Shown here piece by piece: positions 22,101-34,400 of a stretch of 64,000 bases of DNA. Origin of the DNA: Euglena gracilis (taxonomy: Eukaryota; Euglenida; Euglenophyceae; Euglenales); NCBI GenBank assembly GCA_039621445.1, contig CP154956.1:81898474-81962473 (forward strand). Direction: 5' to 3'. The stretch's first letter is position 1; each line of letters opens with the position of its first letter. The notes beneath the pieces are model-generated. The model ran no database searches, had not been told where the DNA came from, and saw only the letters and a program-made list of their open reading frames with translations. A program made the position numbers and the translations under genes.

Positions 22101-24825
22101 TTGCTTCTGGCTCCTTCTTGCTGCCTTGGCGATCCTTGGCAACTTTTTTTACTGCTTTGTCACTTTTCGGCACCATTTTTCTCACCTTTGGCCATTTTGC
22201 CTTTTTTGGCCACTTTGGTCACTTTTGGCCATTTTTGCCATTTTTGCCATTTTGGGGCAAAATCTCGAAAAATCTCAATTCATTGACAATCTCGAGGGGG
22301 GGGGGTCGAGGATCTCAATTCTCTTGGACCCCCCCCCCCAAAGTCAAGATCAAGACCCAACCCAATATTCATGTTCACAGAAATACCAAAGGGGTGAGAC
22401 GTCGTCGATGGGGGATATTGCTGCCTGCCGGACAAAAAAAATACATCAGAAGAGATTTTTAAAAAGCTCGACAGAACTGTGTAGTTTATTTTCCTCTTGG
22501 CGAATTGTGCTGTCGGGGAGTAGGCCAAACAGGTCAACCGCCTGGCTCTCCCAACCTTTTTTGGGTATAACAGCCAAGGATCTGGAAGAGGTTTGCCTTT
22601 TAATAATGTATTTCTCTGGGAATTCAGGGTGTCCAGCACTGGAGCGACTCTCCGGGATGCTAAAAAGATTTCCAACCAGTCTGGAACAGCAGCCTGGAGA
22701 GGGGTTGAAATATGAAGAGGCAACCTTTCAGCGGTTTTGAAATGCCCAGGGGGGGGGGGGCGGCTGACCAGGCCGGGGAAGCATGACCAATGCCATCCTT
22801 GCCTGCCCACCGCACCGCTTCGGAGGAGGGCCTGTTTGCGGCCGCGCTGGCGCTCCCGAAGGTGAAGCCGCCCCCGGTGGCCGGGGCGCTGGCGGCGGCG
22901 CTGGCGGTGCCAAATGTGAAGGCCGGTCCAGTGGAGGCCGGGGCGCTGCTGGAGGCGGTGAGGGTGGGGCCCGTCGTGCTGGGGCGAGGCGGCCACTTGC
23001 CGGGGGGGAGGGGGATGGCAAATGTTGGGAAGCACCATTCCCTTCCCGTTTGTGAAACAGGTTGCGAAACAAACAAAAAAAAATGTTTGTACGCAAACCT
23101 GGAAATCTGGAAGTAAACCATAAAATATGTAATACACAAACGATTACTTGATGACTGAATATTAAATAATAAATAAATTAAATAATATCTGGAAATCCCA
23201 ACAAACAACTTCCCGACCGTGGAGTAGACATATTTTGAAGCCTCCGAAAGAGGGGTATTTTTCCAAATTTTCAATAAGGAGCTACTCATAACAGTCAGCC
23301 AATGGGGGATGGATGGTGGTAAACGTGGCGGAAGTCCGTTGGCACAAAAAAAGGGACAGCCCTGGCAGCGCCCGGCCCGAAGCCAAAGGAGCTCGGGCCG
23401 GTGCTAGGGATGTTGAGCCCGAGGGAAGCGGAGGATGGGGAGGAGAGCGTGACGTCGTTGCTGAGCAGCTGGGTCACCTGCCCGCTGGAGCCGAGCCCCA
23501 CCTGGCTGAGGCTGCCTGAGAGGGCACAGGGGGGGAAGCCTGAACACCCTGCCATCCAGGGAGCCGAGACCCAGAATAGGCGTCCATCAATGTTTGGCCA
23601 TATTGCCAGATCTGTGATCGCCCCCATACCTTATCCTTTAGCGAAAGATTCCCGAACAATTTCTTTATGCATTCTGCACATGCTTCCTCCCTGTACGCAC
23701 ACATCTACATCTGTCCCCATTTATCATGAGGGGAGGTAAAACATCACTCACAACGGTAGTGGGAAGAAGCACCATGAAACTTGCGGACAAAAAAAAACAC
23801 TGTGGACCTCTTCGCCAACCGCCAAAACGAAACCTAATAGCCCGTCCAACACACCTGAGTGGGTGCCACCGAAGTTGAAAGAGCCGGAGGTGTTAATCCC
23901 GAACGAGAACGCGCCGCCGCTGGCCGGCGCACCCCCGCCCGCGGCGGGCTTGTTGTCCCCGAAGGAGAAGGTGGCCGTGGCGGAGGAGCCCCCGCCGCCC
24001 GGCGCCGCCGCGGAGCTGGTCACGGCGTCTGCCGCGAAGGACAGAGTGGTGCTGTAGGATGGCGCGCTGATGATGAGGTGGGCACTGCTGCCGGGGTGCC
24101 CGCCGCCACCGCCGCCGCCGCCGCCGCCCCCTGCGCGGTGGGCAGGGCTGTGTGGGAAGGCCTGTGTTCCCACCCATCAGAAGCCGATTTGTTTCAAAAA
24201 TGACTTTCGACAAAACGGCGAAAGAGCCGTTTCGCCGTCGGCAAATTGATGAAAAAAGCTGTTTTGCCAGTCAAATGTGAGAAAAATGGCAAAAAAAGGC
24301 CGAAAAGCCGAAATGAAACACATACAGGTGGGAACATGCCATGTGGGTGGGGGGGTCCACCCCTCCACCCACCACCTGTACGGTTTCCGGAACTCCTGCT
24401 CAGCACTGGGGGCAGGGAGAGGACTGGCTGGGGTTGGGGGGCTGGGTTCGCACAGAGGTTTTCATGAAGATCTGGCGCCACCTATCCCCCACCTCTGGGG
24501 GAAGGGTAAGCTCAAGGTGACCACTTTGGGTGGGGGATCGTTCAGTCACCCTGTGGGATCCCAAAAATTTTTTTGATTTTTTGGAATCAAAAGATCAAAA
24601 GATCGGCGCTACACAGGATACTAAAATCGACACCGCATCCCCTGGTGGGCCCCAGGATGACCAACGATTCTGGTTGGTTGAAAGCGCATCAGGGCGTTCC
24701 CTCCATTGAAACAAGAGGCCAGCCTTCTATTTATTTCTTCAGGGGTGGTGTGGGTGGAAAAAAAAATGCTTTTGTGGGAGTGTGGGGGTAAAAGAAAATT
24801 TTATTTTCTTGATGGAGTGTTGGGG

Positions 24826-24904
<79 letters not shown>

Positions 24905-24909
24905 CGTGC

Positions 24910-24943
<34 letters not shown>

Positions 24944-25409
24944 ATATGTATGTATGTATGTATGTATATATATATATACATACATACACATACATACATA
25001 TATATACATATATATGGCAGGCAGGAAGTTATGGCCCCCCCCGGGGGGCACATAACTTCCCACGACCCTGCACTGGGGTGTGCGGTTTCCCTGTCATGTT
25101 GTGCAACATGGCCATTTGCGCACCTAACCCTACTCCTTCAATTAACCCTATAATAGCGCAACATGGCCATGTTGCGCTATTATGGGGTTAATTGAAGGAG
25201 TAGGGTTAGGTGCGCAAATGGCAAGTGCAGGGTCGTGGGAAGTTATGCCCCCCCCGGGGGGGGCATAACTTCCCACATACATACATACATACATACATAC
25301 ATACATACATACATACATACATACATACATACATACATACATACATACATACATACATACATACATACATACATACATACATACATACATACATACATAC
25401 ATACATACA

Positions 25410-25443
<34 letters not shown>

Positions 25444-28400
25444 AACAAACAAAAAATTAAAACAAAAACTAAAATTTATTTTTAAAATTTATTTTTTTGA
25501 GTGGGAGGTGTGGAGGCAGAATCAAAAAAAACTATCCTTGAGAAGGGTGTGGGTGGAAAAAAAAATTGTGAGGGGGTGAGGAGGGTCTGGGGGAAAAACA
25601 GAAAAAAAAATTTTGTTTTTTGGGGTGTGTAGGGGGCGTGGGGGTGTGAAAAGAAAATTTTATTCAGGGGTGGTATGGGGCTAGAAAAAAATTGCAGAAG
25701 TGTGGGGGGTAAAAACAAAAAAGTTGTGTTGTGGAGGGAAGACGAAACGTTTGTTCTGTTGAGGGGTAATGTGGGGGTAAACAAAAAGTATTTCTTTGTG
25801 GGGGAGGTGAAGGGGGCACCCATGGCATGGTTTTCCTCCCCAGGACCCAGTCCTTGGGGGCCCTGGCCCTGGGGGGCCTGACCTGGGGGGGGGAACGAGG
25901 GGGTTTGGGGTGTGGGAGTAAAAACAGAAATTTTGCTTTTTTGAGGGGGGGGTGGGTGAAAACAAAAAAAAACTTTATTTGAGGGGGGATGTGGAGGTGA
26001 AAAAAAACTTTACAATTTTTGAGGGGTGGTGTGGGGGGGTAAAAAATTTGAGGGGTGTGTGAGGTTATATAAAAAGTATTTTTCATGGGGTGGGGGGTGG
26101 GGGTGGACAAAAAAAATAATTTTGAGGGGATCTCCTGCTTGCTTTGTTCACTGCTTTGCAATTTGCAGAGTTTCATCACCCTCGCACAATTGCGAGGGTG
26201 ATGGTAAATAATTATTTGGATCCGTTGGAGTCATCCCCAAGGCCATCAATTTACCTTGCAACAGCCCAATGGCAGCCACAAAAAGGGCCGATTTAGAGAG
26301 ATGCCTCCAGGCAGTAAATTGTCATTGGCTGCCATCAGTTCGGTCACAATGCTGGACCACATAAATGAAAAAAAAATATGTAAAATAAGGTCAAAGCGAA
26401 ATAAAAGATAACGTGTTTTATCAGTCCATTTCATAAATGCCCACCTCTTCCAGAGCAGGCTGAATTCGACCCAGGGGAGAGGGGGGGGGTATTATTTGGG
26501 GCGGTATTATTTGGGGGGAGGGTTCAATTGAATGTAAATTCATGTGTTGCTGGTCACACTTTTATCTGCTATAGAAATCAAAAGAAGTACTGGCGCCAAT
26601 TGAAACGCCTTTTCACACCATCACGTAATTGCAGAACGCATAGCCAAAATATGCAACAATGCAATCATCAACATTCCATCTTTTCCTCTGAGAGGAAACT
26701 GTTTTGATTATATGATTGAAGTAATAGAACACTGCTTTTTGCGGATCAGGGGATATCATGTAAGGTTTTTTTTTGTATTCATTTTTCCTGAACCAGCCCA
26801 GAAGAATAGAAAGGCCATTTCTTGGGTGAGTTTCTGCACACAATTAGACCGACACGACCCCAAAGGGTGTAGTGCCTGCTTGGGCAGGCACCCCAGGGCA
26901 CGCCAAGGCCCCCCCGGGTCCAACTTCGGGGACAGGGTTAATATTTCGGGCCGAAGGCCGGATTTTGACCTGAAAATGTAGGTAAAAATCACAATCACTG
27001 ACAAAAAAAATTACGAAAAAATCGATTTTTCTGGATCACCTGACCTGACCTCCAAAAAATGGTAAATTTAATAAGAAAGTACAAAGAAATGACCCCAAAG
27101 GGGGTTTTGGGTGCTATTTTGGGCCCCACGGGACTTCGAAAAATTTCGAAAAATTTGCGGTGCCCCCCCCCAAAAAAATACCCCCCCTCGGGCTGGGACT
27201 TCGGGCGATAAAATAATACCCTGGGGGATACTAATTGGGGGGGGGGGTTACCATCAACAACAATGTAATTGAAACAAGGAGATGGCTGACGAATGGGGGG
27301 AGGCCTCACTGGCACACCAAAGCTAAGCCCACTGGCGCTGAAGCCGATCGCAGTAGATGAAGAGGACGAAGCGACGTCAGCAGACACGTTCATCAAGAAT
27401 GCCCAAAAACGTGGCAAAAATACTCCTCCTCTTGTCCACAAAAACCGCTAAAGAGACACATTTGCAACAAAAGGGATGGTGTCTGGAAGGGATCAATCGT
27501 TGTTGGGCTGGCAGCACACCAACACCTATGGCAGAGCCCCTGGTGCAAATTGAGGGGCCACTCCAGAGAGGGGGTGTTTGGGAGAGAAAATCCACCCCCC
27601 TCCTCACAAAAGCGAAAAGCAGCCGCAACAAGCGCAGGGTTCAAATAAAAAGGCATGATCTCAAAGGCGGTGGTCTCTTAAGGCCCCCCCCCCTCCAGTC
27701 CCAGGCTAACCCCCTCCCCCCGCAGTGGGGGTCGGTGCCCAAGTGACTGCGGACCAAAAGCACCTGAATTTGACCAACCCCCATGGAGGGGGGGGGACAT
27801 AGCCAAAATCGCCTGGGCACTTGAGCACCAAGGCACTCCGTCGCCGAAGGCACCAGAAGCCCAGAGAAAACCGATTTTTGGCTAGACCGGTGGAAACCTG
27901 ACGCCATCACTTTAATGGAAAATGCATCTGAACACAGCTGACACAGCCACAGGTCACACTAGGAGCTACTGCGAGCAGTAGCTCACCACAGGAGCTCGAC
28001 CACTAGGAGCCACTGCGAGCAGTAGCTCCCGTCTCTTGCATGAATTCGGTAACATTCACACAATTTTGTCGGTCGTTCACATAATTTATACTCGGAGTGC
28101 CAATCAATTTTTTCGGATGGATGTCAGCGTGGCCAAAAGAGGTGGGGAGGAAGTTGAACGTCATAGAGGATGAAGACGGTGGCGCTGGTGAGCTTTCGGT
28201 TGTAAAACTGAAAGAGGCTGAGAAGCGAGAAGGCGAGAACATAAATAGAACCTCACCCATCCAATCAGGACCCACCCCTTGCCCTAATATCAGGTGACAT
28301 CGAATTTTATCTGAAATGTCGAATAGAATCCCCAAAGAAGAGAAAATTTGTTTAAAACTGTGCCTGTGCAACCTCGAAATTATCAACAAAGCACATGTGC

Positions 28401-31400
28401 CGAAGGAGCAGCTCCCCATGTCCAACGCGGTGACCTCTGTCCTCTGACAGGGGGGGGGGGGTGATTGTTAAACATAAGGTTGTGACCAAAAAGGTGTCCT
28501 CTGACCGGGGGGGGGGGCGGGGGCGTTGGACAAGGGGTCAAAAAAAATTGGTGGGTACCCAGGACCCACCAACTTTCGACGAAATTTCCCGAAATTCTCG
28601 ACGCAAAGCACTGGAAGGAAATATTTTGACCTTTTGGGGGGGGGCGGTATTTCGGCAAATTTTGGCCGATTTTTGGCTTAAAAATTTCGGCGCTTTGCAC
28701 CGGGCCAAATATCTGCCCAAACCTCCGAAAAGGGTCCTCCGACTGGGGGGTCGTTGGATAAGCGATCGTTGGACATGGGGGGGTATTGGTGGGCTAAATG
28801 AAGCACAATTTAGAACTTGGGGTCACCACAATGGATGTGTTCATTAAAAAAGGCCCTTATCAGCGGCGAAACTGGGACCAAATATGCAATCTGGGGATGG
28901 GATGGGATGGGATGGAATCACCAGATGGGAGATCAAAATCCCCCCACCTGCCCAGAGATCAAAATCCCCCACCTGCCCACCTGCCTAGATTGACCCTGGG
29001 GATGCTTTGTCTGTTTTGAGCATTTTAGTTACATTTCGCTCATATGCGAGTTCTAGGCCAAAAGGCCATCCCATCCCATCCCATCCCATCCCATCCCATC
29101 CCATCCCATCCCATCCCATCCCAGGAGGTGGAGGCAGCGTCCAACCCCTCCCAATCCCCTCGTACCAAACCCTGGGGTCAGCCTCCAGCCTCCTGGCCTC
29201 CTGGGGTTGATCCACCCACTCACCCACCCCCATAGGGTTTCAGGAATTGCCGTTCAGCCCTGCCCATGCAGCTGAAATTGCTCACTTGAAAACAAAAAGA
29301 AGAAGAAGAAGAAGAATTTGCATTCTAGTGGGCATTCACAGACAAAATGATTGTGACACAAGACTTCAACAATGCAAAAGAGTATTTTTGTTTGCTTCGA
29401 TCGCATCAAGCACGACGCGGCCCACCTGCAGTTGCAAACGTGGCAGAGGACGACGGTGCCGATACAACAGGGGCTGGGGCTTCCACCACCGGCGCAGACG
29501 ACAAGGCGAGGGCGCTGGCTTCAGGCTGGTTCGGGCATGGGGCTCACTTCCGGTCAGGGCTGCCTCCAAAAAAAATAATCCTGCCTCCCAAAAAAAAAAG
29601 AATATACACACTGTTTCAAAAGAATCAAAAATAAAAAGAAATCTCTGCACAGCAATGAAAAGCACAAATCAGCCAAATGAAAGAAAAAGAAGAAAGCCAG
29701 AATGTAAACTGCCTTATGAAAAAAATAAATGTCCATATGCCAATTGGAGTCCTGGAACCCCAACCCCAGTGTGCAGGGGCTGCAGGAGCTGCAGGGGCAA
29801 GCGCCTTGCTGAAGCTGTTGGTAGGCACTTGCTGAGTATGATGAGACAATACCCAAACAGCTTAAACGGGTTTGGCAAAATCAACCCTGGCGGCGCAATA
29901 GAATGAACAATTCCAGAATGCACCCTTCACTGCTCACTGAAAGAATAAAAAACCGAATAATGAAATCCACTGCAACGTATACATATACAAGATATAACCC
30001 CCCCCCAAAAGATACACATGGAATTATCCAGGGGGGGTTTGATTCGGTGACAAATAACCTTCTGTGAAAGCGCGAGCCCAGGTGGCGTCAAACAAAACAT
30101 TGTTTTGTTTATTTCACCGCTGGAATGTTGCAGAAAACTGGTAAAATATGGGGAAAATTCATGGGAAATTACAATGCCCCCTCGAGCTGGTCCCCCCCCC
30201 CCGAGCTGCCCCCCCCTCCCGAGCTATTTCCATAGGAGGGATGGGAATAGCTCACTCTCATAACACTTTTCTAAAGGACTTCCCAAAAAAGTGCTAAAAA
30301 ATCGACTTTTTGGGACGTTTTCAAAAATTTTGGAAAATGTGCTTAAAATTGACCATTTTTTTTGCGAACATCCAAAAAAGTCGCCCAAAATGACCCCTTT
30401 TGGGCTGCCAGAGGTTCAGGTATGGGAATAGCTCGGGGGGGGGGGGCTAGGTCCGTCCCCCCCCCCCCGAGCTATTCCCCCCCTGTACTGTTCCCGTTGG
30501 GCCGTAAAGGGTCCCGGGCGGGAGCAGCTCGGGCGGGGGGGGGGGGGCATGGCACATTGGAAAACAGCTGGGTTTTAACAAGACTTCATTTCACTGCCAA
30601 AATGAAAAAGGATTTTGAACTACTACCGGGGTAAAAGTGCAATATAATGGGTTGAAGACTGAAAAGAATTGTTTATCATGGTCTTATCATCACATCAATG
30701 TTGCCTCATCATAGGTCTGAAATTCCCCTCTCCTGGTTTTTTTTAAAAAAAACCTCTGCACAAAAAACCCTGACTTCAGAAAGCAAATTTCGCAGGCCAA
30801 GAAAGCCCCCACCCGCATGGTGGATGGGGCGGGACCCCTGGTTTTAATATAACCTTCTGACAGTTTAACGAAGAGCCAGAAAAGTGATGTTCAGGCGAAA
30901 ACCTTGCATGACCAAACAGCTTAATTTTGCATCTGAATTACAAAAATGCCTTTCATTTGAGGATTTTTGAGGTTTTCCCCCTTCAAAACCCTTTTTCACC
31001 TTTGCCATGGCAACATCTCGGGTATGGCAACGGGCCAGCCTTCCAGTCTGTGGAAACACCCAATCCTTTTTTGATTCAAGGCACGGCAGGGGGGATTAAC
31101 CCTAACACTTCATTTGTTTGCTTTCAACTTCCTATGCAGTCAACTGAGCTTCTGGAAAAAATATTGGGTGTGCCCATCATCGGTGTGGAAAACATTTTTT
31201 CGGGGACTCCTTTTGCATTGGCGCGCGCATTCTCACCAGAATCCGACCTGTCCGACAGGGCCAAGTTGAATGCTGATCACACTGCCTTCCCTTGTTCCCA
31301 TCACCACTTGGCCGGTGCAAGCCGATGCAATTTTGGGAGGGTGTTGCTTTGAATGTGCCAATTCTGGCACATTTTTTAACCTTGGCGTTGAGCGCAGTTT

Positions 31401-34400
31401 TCTCACCAGAGTCTCCTGCATAGCGACATATGCGCTAACCTGATGACTCTTCCATCCCTGCTTTGATGTCTGTACAGATGAATCTGTCACACCCCTCAAA
31501 AAAGAAAGCAAGGCAAAATGACATTTCCATGCCTCCAGAATGTTCAATGCAAACCATTTGTTTGCACTGCTGTTCACTATTGTTGATTTATCACCCCTTG
31601 GCAGAATGAACGATTAATCAAGGGCTGGCAAACGATTAGGCGGGGTCTGGCATAAGAAATTCCCTGCCCACCAAGCACCCATTTAAGCCCTCTGAATTGG
31701 TGCAACCTCTGCCTGTTGCAAATTGCTCACACTTCTTTGGGATCAAGAAAACAGCTCAGTAAATACCATGCCCCCCCCCCCGAGCTATTCCCGTCCCCGG
31801 GACCCTTTACGGCCCAATGGGAACAGTACGGGGGGGGGGAACAGCTCGGGGGGGGGACCTAGGTCCCCCCCCCGAGCTATTCCCATACCCGACCCTCGGG
31901 CAACCCAAAAGGGGTCATTTTTGGCAACTTTTTGGATGTTCGCAAAAAATGGTCAATTTTGAGCACATTTGCCAAAAGGTGATTTTTGAAAATACTCTGG
32001 TTTACTGGTCCCTTTTGGGTCCATGAGAACAGTGAAGGGGGAACAGTAAGGGGGGGGGACGAGCCCCCCCCCCCCCTTACTGTTCCCATGGGCCATGAAC
32101 TAACCAACCAAGTTAAACCGAAAAGGCCACCTGAAGCCACCTAAAAAAATTTTGTGGTCCACATGATTGAAAAGTGCACCTCCACAACATCCATTTTGGT
32201 GTTGGTCTGGAGTTTGATGGGAATGATAGCACCTAAACCCGACCCAAAAAAGCCCTTTCTCTCTCTTTATCTCTTTATTGCAAGAATCCTTCACAAAAAG
32301 TGCCATGGCACTGTATTGTTCCCGTCCCCCCAATGGGAACAATGAGGGGGGGGGGACAGTAAGGGGGAGGGGCATGCATGGTAATGATCATCATGCAAAT
32401 GCCTGGAAAACGCCTCCGCTAGTGGAAGATGCCGTGCTGAAAGAAAATGAAGGTCCTGCAAACGCAAAGCTCCCAGACCCTGCGAAAGAGTGCAATGCAA
32501 CAGGAAAGAACATGACACCACTCAAACCCAATGTAGTGCGTTTTGGGATCCATTGGAGATCAGGCCGTAACTTTTGGGATTTTGGACCCCCCAGGTGAAG
32601 TTCACCGTTTGACAGTTCACCCCCCTCCCCCCCCCCCCTGCCTAACCCAGCGGTGAACTTCACCGGTGAAGTTCACCACAAGAGCACTTTTTGGCCAAAA
32701 ATGGTCAAAAATGACATTTTGGGCAAGTTTTCGGACATTTCGATAAACCATCAACCTCAAAATGACCATTTTGAGAGGAAAAGAAGCAAAATTTCACGGA
32801 TCAAAATTTCACACCCCACCATCAAAACGGTGAAGTTCACCGGTGAACTTCATTGGTGAATTTCACCACCGAAAGCACCCCCCCCCCGGTGAGCGTTCAC
32901 CAGTGAAGTTCACCGGGGTTCCACAGCCCCCCCCCCCGTACTGCCTAACCTCCATTGAGGGTGTTGGGGTTGGGGGGACAAAAGGGATTGATTCTTTCAA
33001 CCTTCGCTTTTTATGTTGAATTTTTGCTAAGGCCAAACAACCAAAAATCACCCAAAATACATGGGGACAAAAAAATGGGGAAATCATGCCCAACCACTGC
33101 AGCTGCGCATCACATGGAAACGTGATGACGACAAGAACCTAAATTGGGGTGCAATGACGTAGACTGGGGGGGGGGGGTGCGTAGTCGGCCGACTAATTGG
33201 CCGACTACCCAATTGGTCGGCTGACAAGGCCTGGTCGGTAGCTTGTCGGCGAGACGGGGTGGGGGGGTAGTGGGTCTAGTCGGCGAAGCAACCCACTCTA
33301 ATGTACTAACGGGTCAAGTTCGCCGACTTTCAAGCCCCCCCTGTGAACAAATTCCCAAGCAGACTGGTCGGCGGACACAAAAAATGGTCTCTGGCTGGCC
33401 CAAACCCCCCAGAAATGGTCCACATGTGGCCAAAAGAGTACTCTGTACTGGTATGATAACCCACAGATGAAAATGCATGGTAAGTGGGTGGTCAATTTTG
33501 GGTTGGTGGGGCTGCAGAGGGGTTAAGTACAATTGATAGACAAAGATTGCATGGAAATCCTTTACAAATGAATTTTTTTTGCATCTTGTGTGACAAGAAC
33601 TGTGTCCGGGCCAAGCGCCAGAGGGAGCCTGGGGGCGACCACGGTGCCTTCGGCGCCGCGGTCCCCGCCCCCAGGCTCCCCTAAAACCTTGGCCCAAAAC
33701 ACTGTTCTTGGTTTGAAACCGTAGTTGGGCCGATTTCGAGACTTTAAAAGTCTTAAATCTTCGCCGTGTTTGAAACCGTGTTTGGGCGAAGATTTAAGAC
33801 TTTCAAAATCGGCCCAAACACTGTTTCAGGGGCAGAAAACTCCCCCATCCAACCGCGCCTGGGCCTCAAATTCGGCTACCCTCACCCCCCCTATTTGCCC
33901 CCCCCCCTAATTGGCTAATTGACCTCCGGGACAAGACCGGCCAATTTCGGCAAGGCCACGAAAAGGCCTCAGAAATCCTCCAAAAACGTCCGTTTTGAAA
34001 TTTTCAAAAATTGCCGGATAAGAAAAAGTCACACCCAATCCAAATATGCACAAAAAATTGACCAATTTTGCACAGGTAAAAAAGTAGGGGTCGGGGTCCT
34101 CGAGCCCCCCCCCCCCTAATTGCCCCCCCCCCCTAATTGGCTAATGGGGGGTCCGAAGGAGCCCGGCCATTAGTCAAATAGGGGGGGGGGGAGGGTTTGT
34201 GAAAATGACGATGTTAAGTTGGGTAAAGTATGTGAATGCGAACTTAGTCGGGCAACAGTCTCCTCGCGGGGGGGGGGGGGGTTACAGCCCCCTCCCCCCT
34301 TTTAGCCACTTTTTGCAAAATTTTACCCCTGCCCATGATATTTTCCATACGGTGGCAAGGAAAACCCAGTCAAAAAGACCCACAAAAAAAGACCTTAGCC

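Noticed and set aside
21916-22740. 269-residue Phe/Trp/His-rich plus-strand frame
   Set aside because: It is produced by the TTGGCCATTTT minisatellite; the tail past 22.3 kb has no domain.
24700-25485. Long Cys/Val and Tyr/Ile/His frames
   Set aside because: They translate (TG)n and (CATA)n microsatellites and carry no protein signal.
26246-26434. Small minus frame with a GTAAAT donor in the NUP62 intron
   Set aside because: The peptide is not FG-like and could not be joined in phase to exons 5 or 6.
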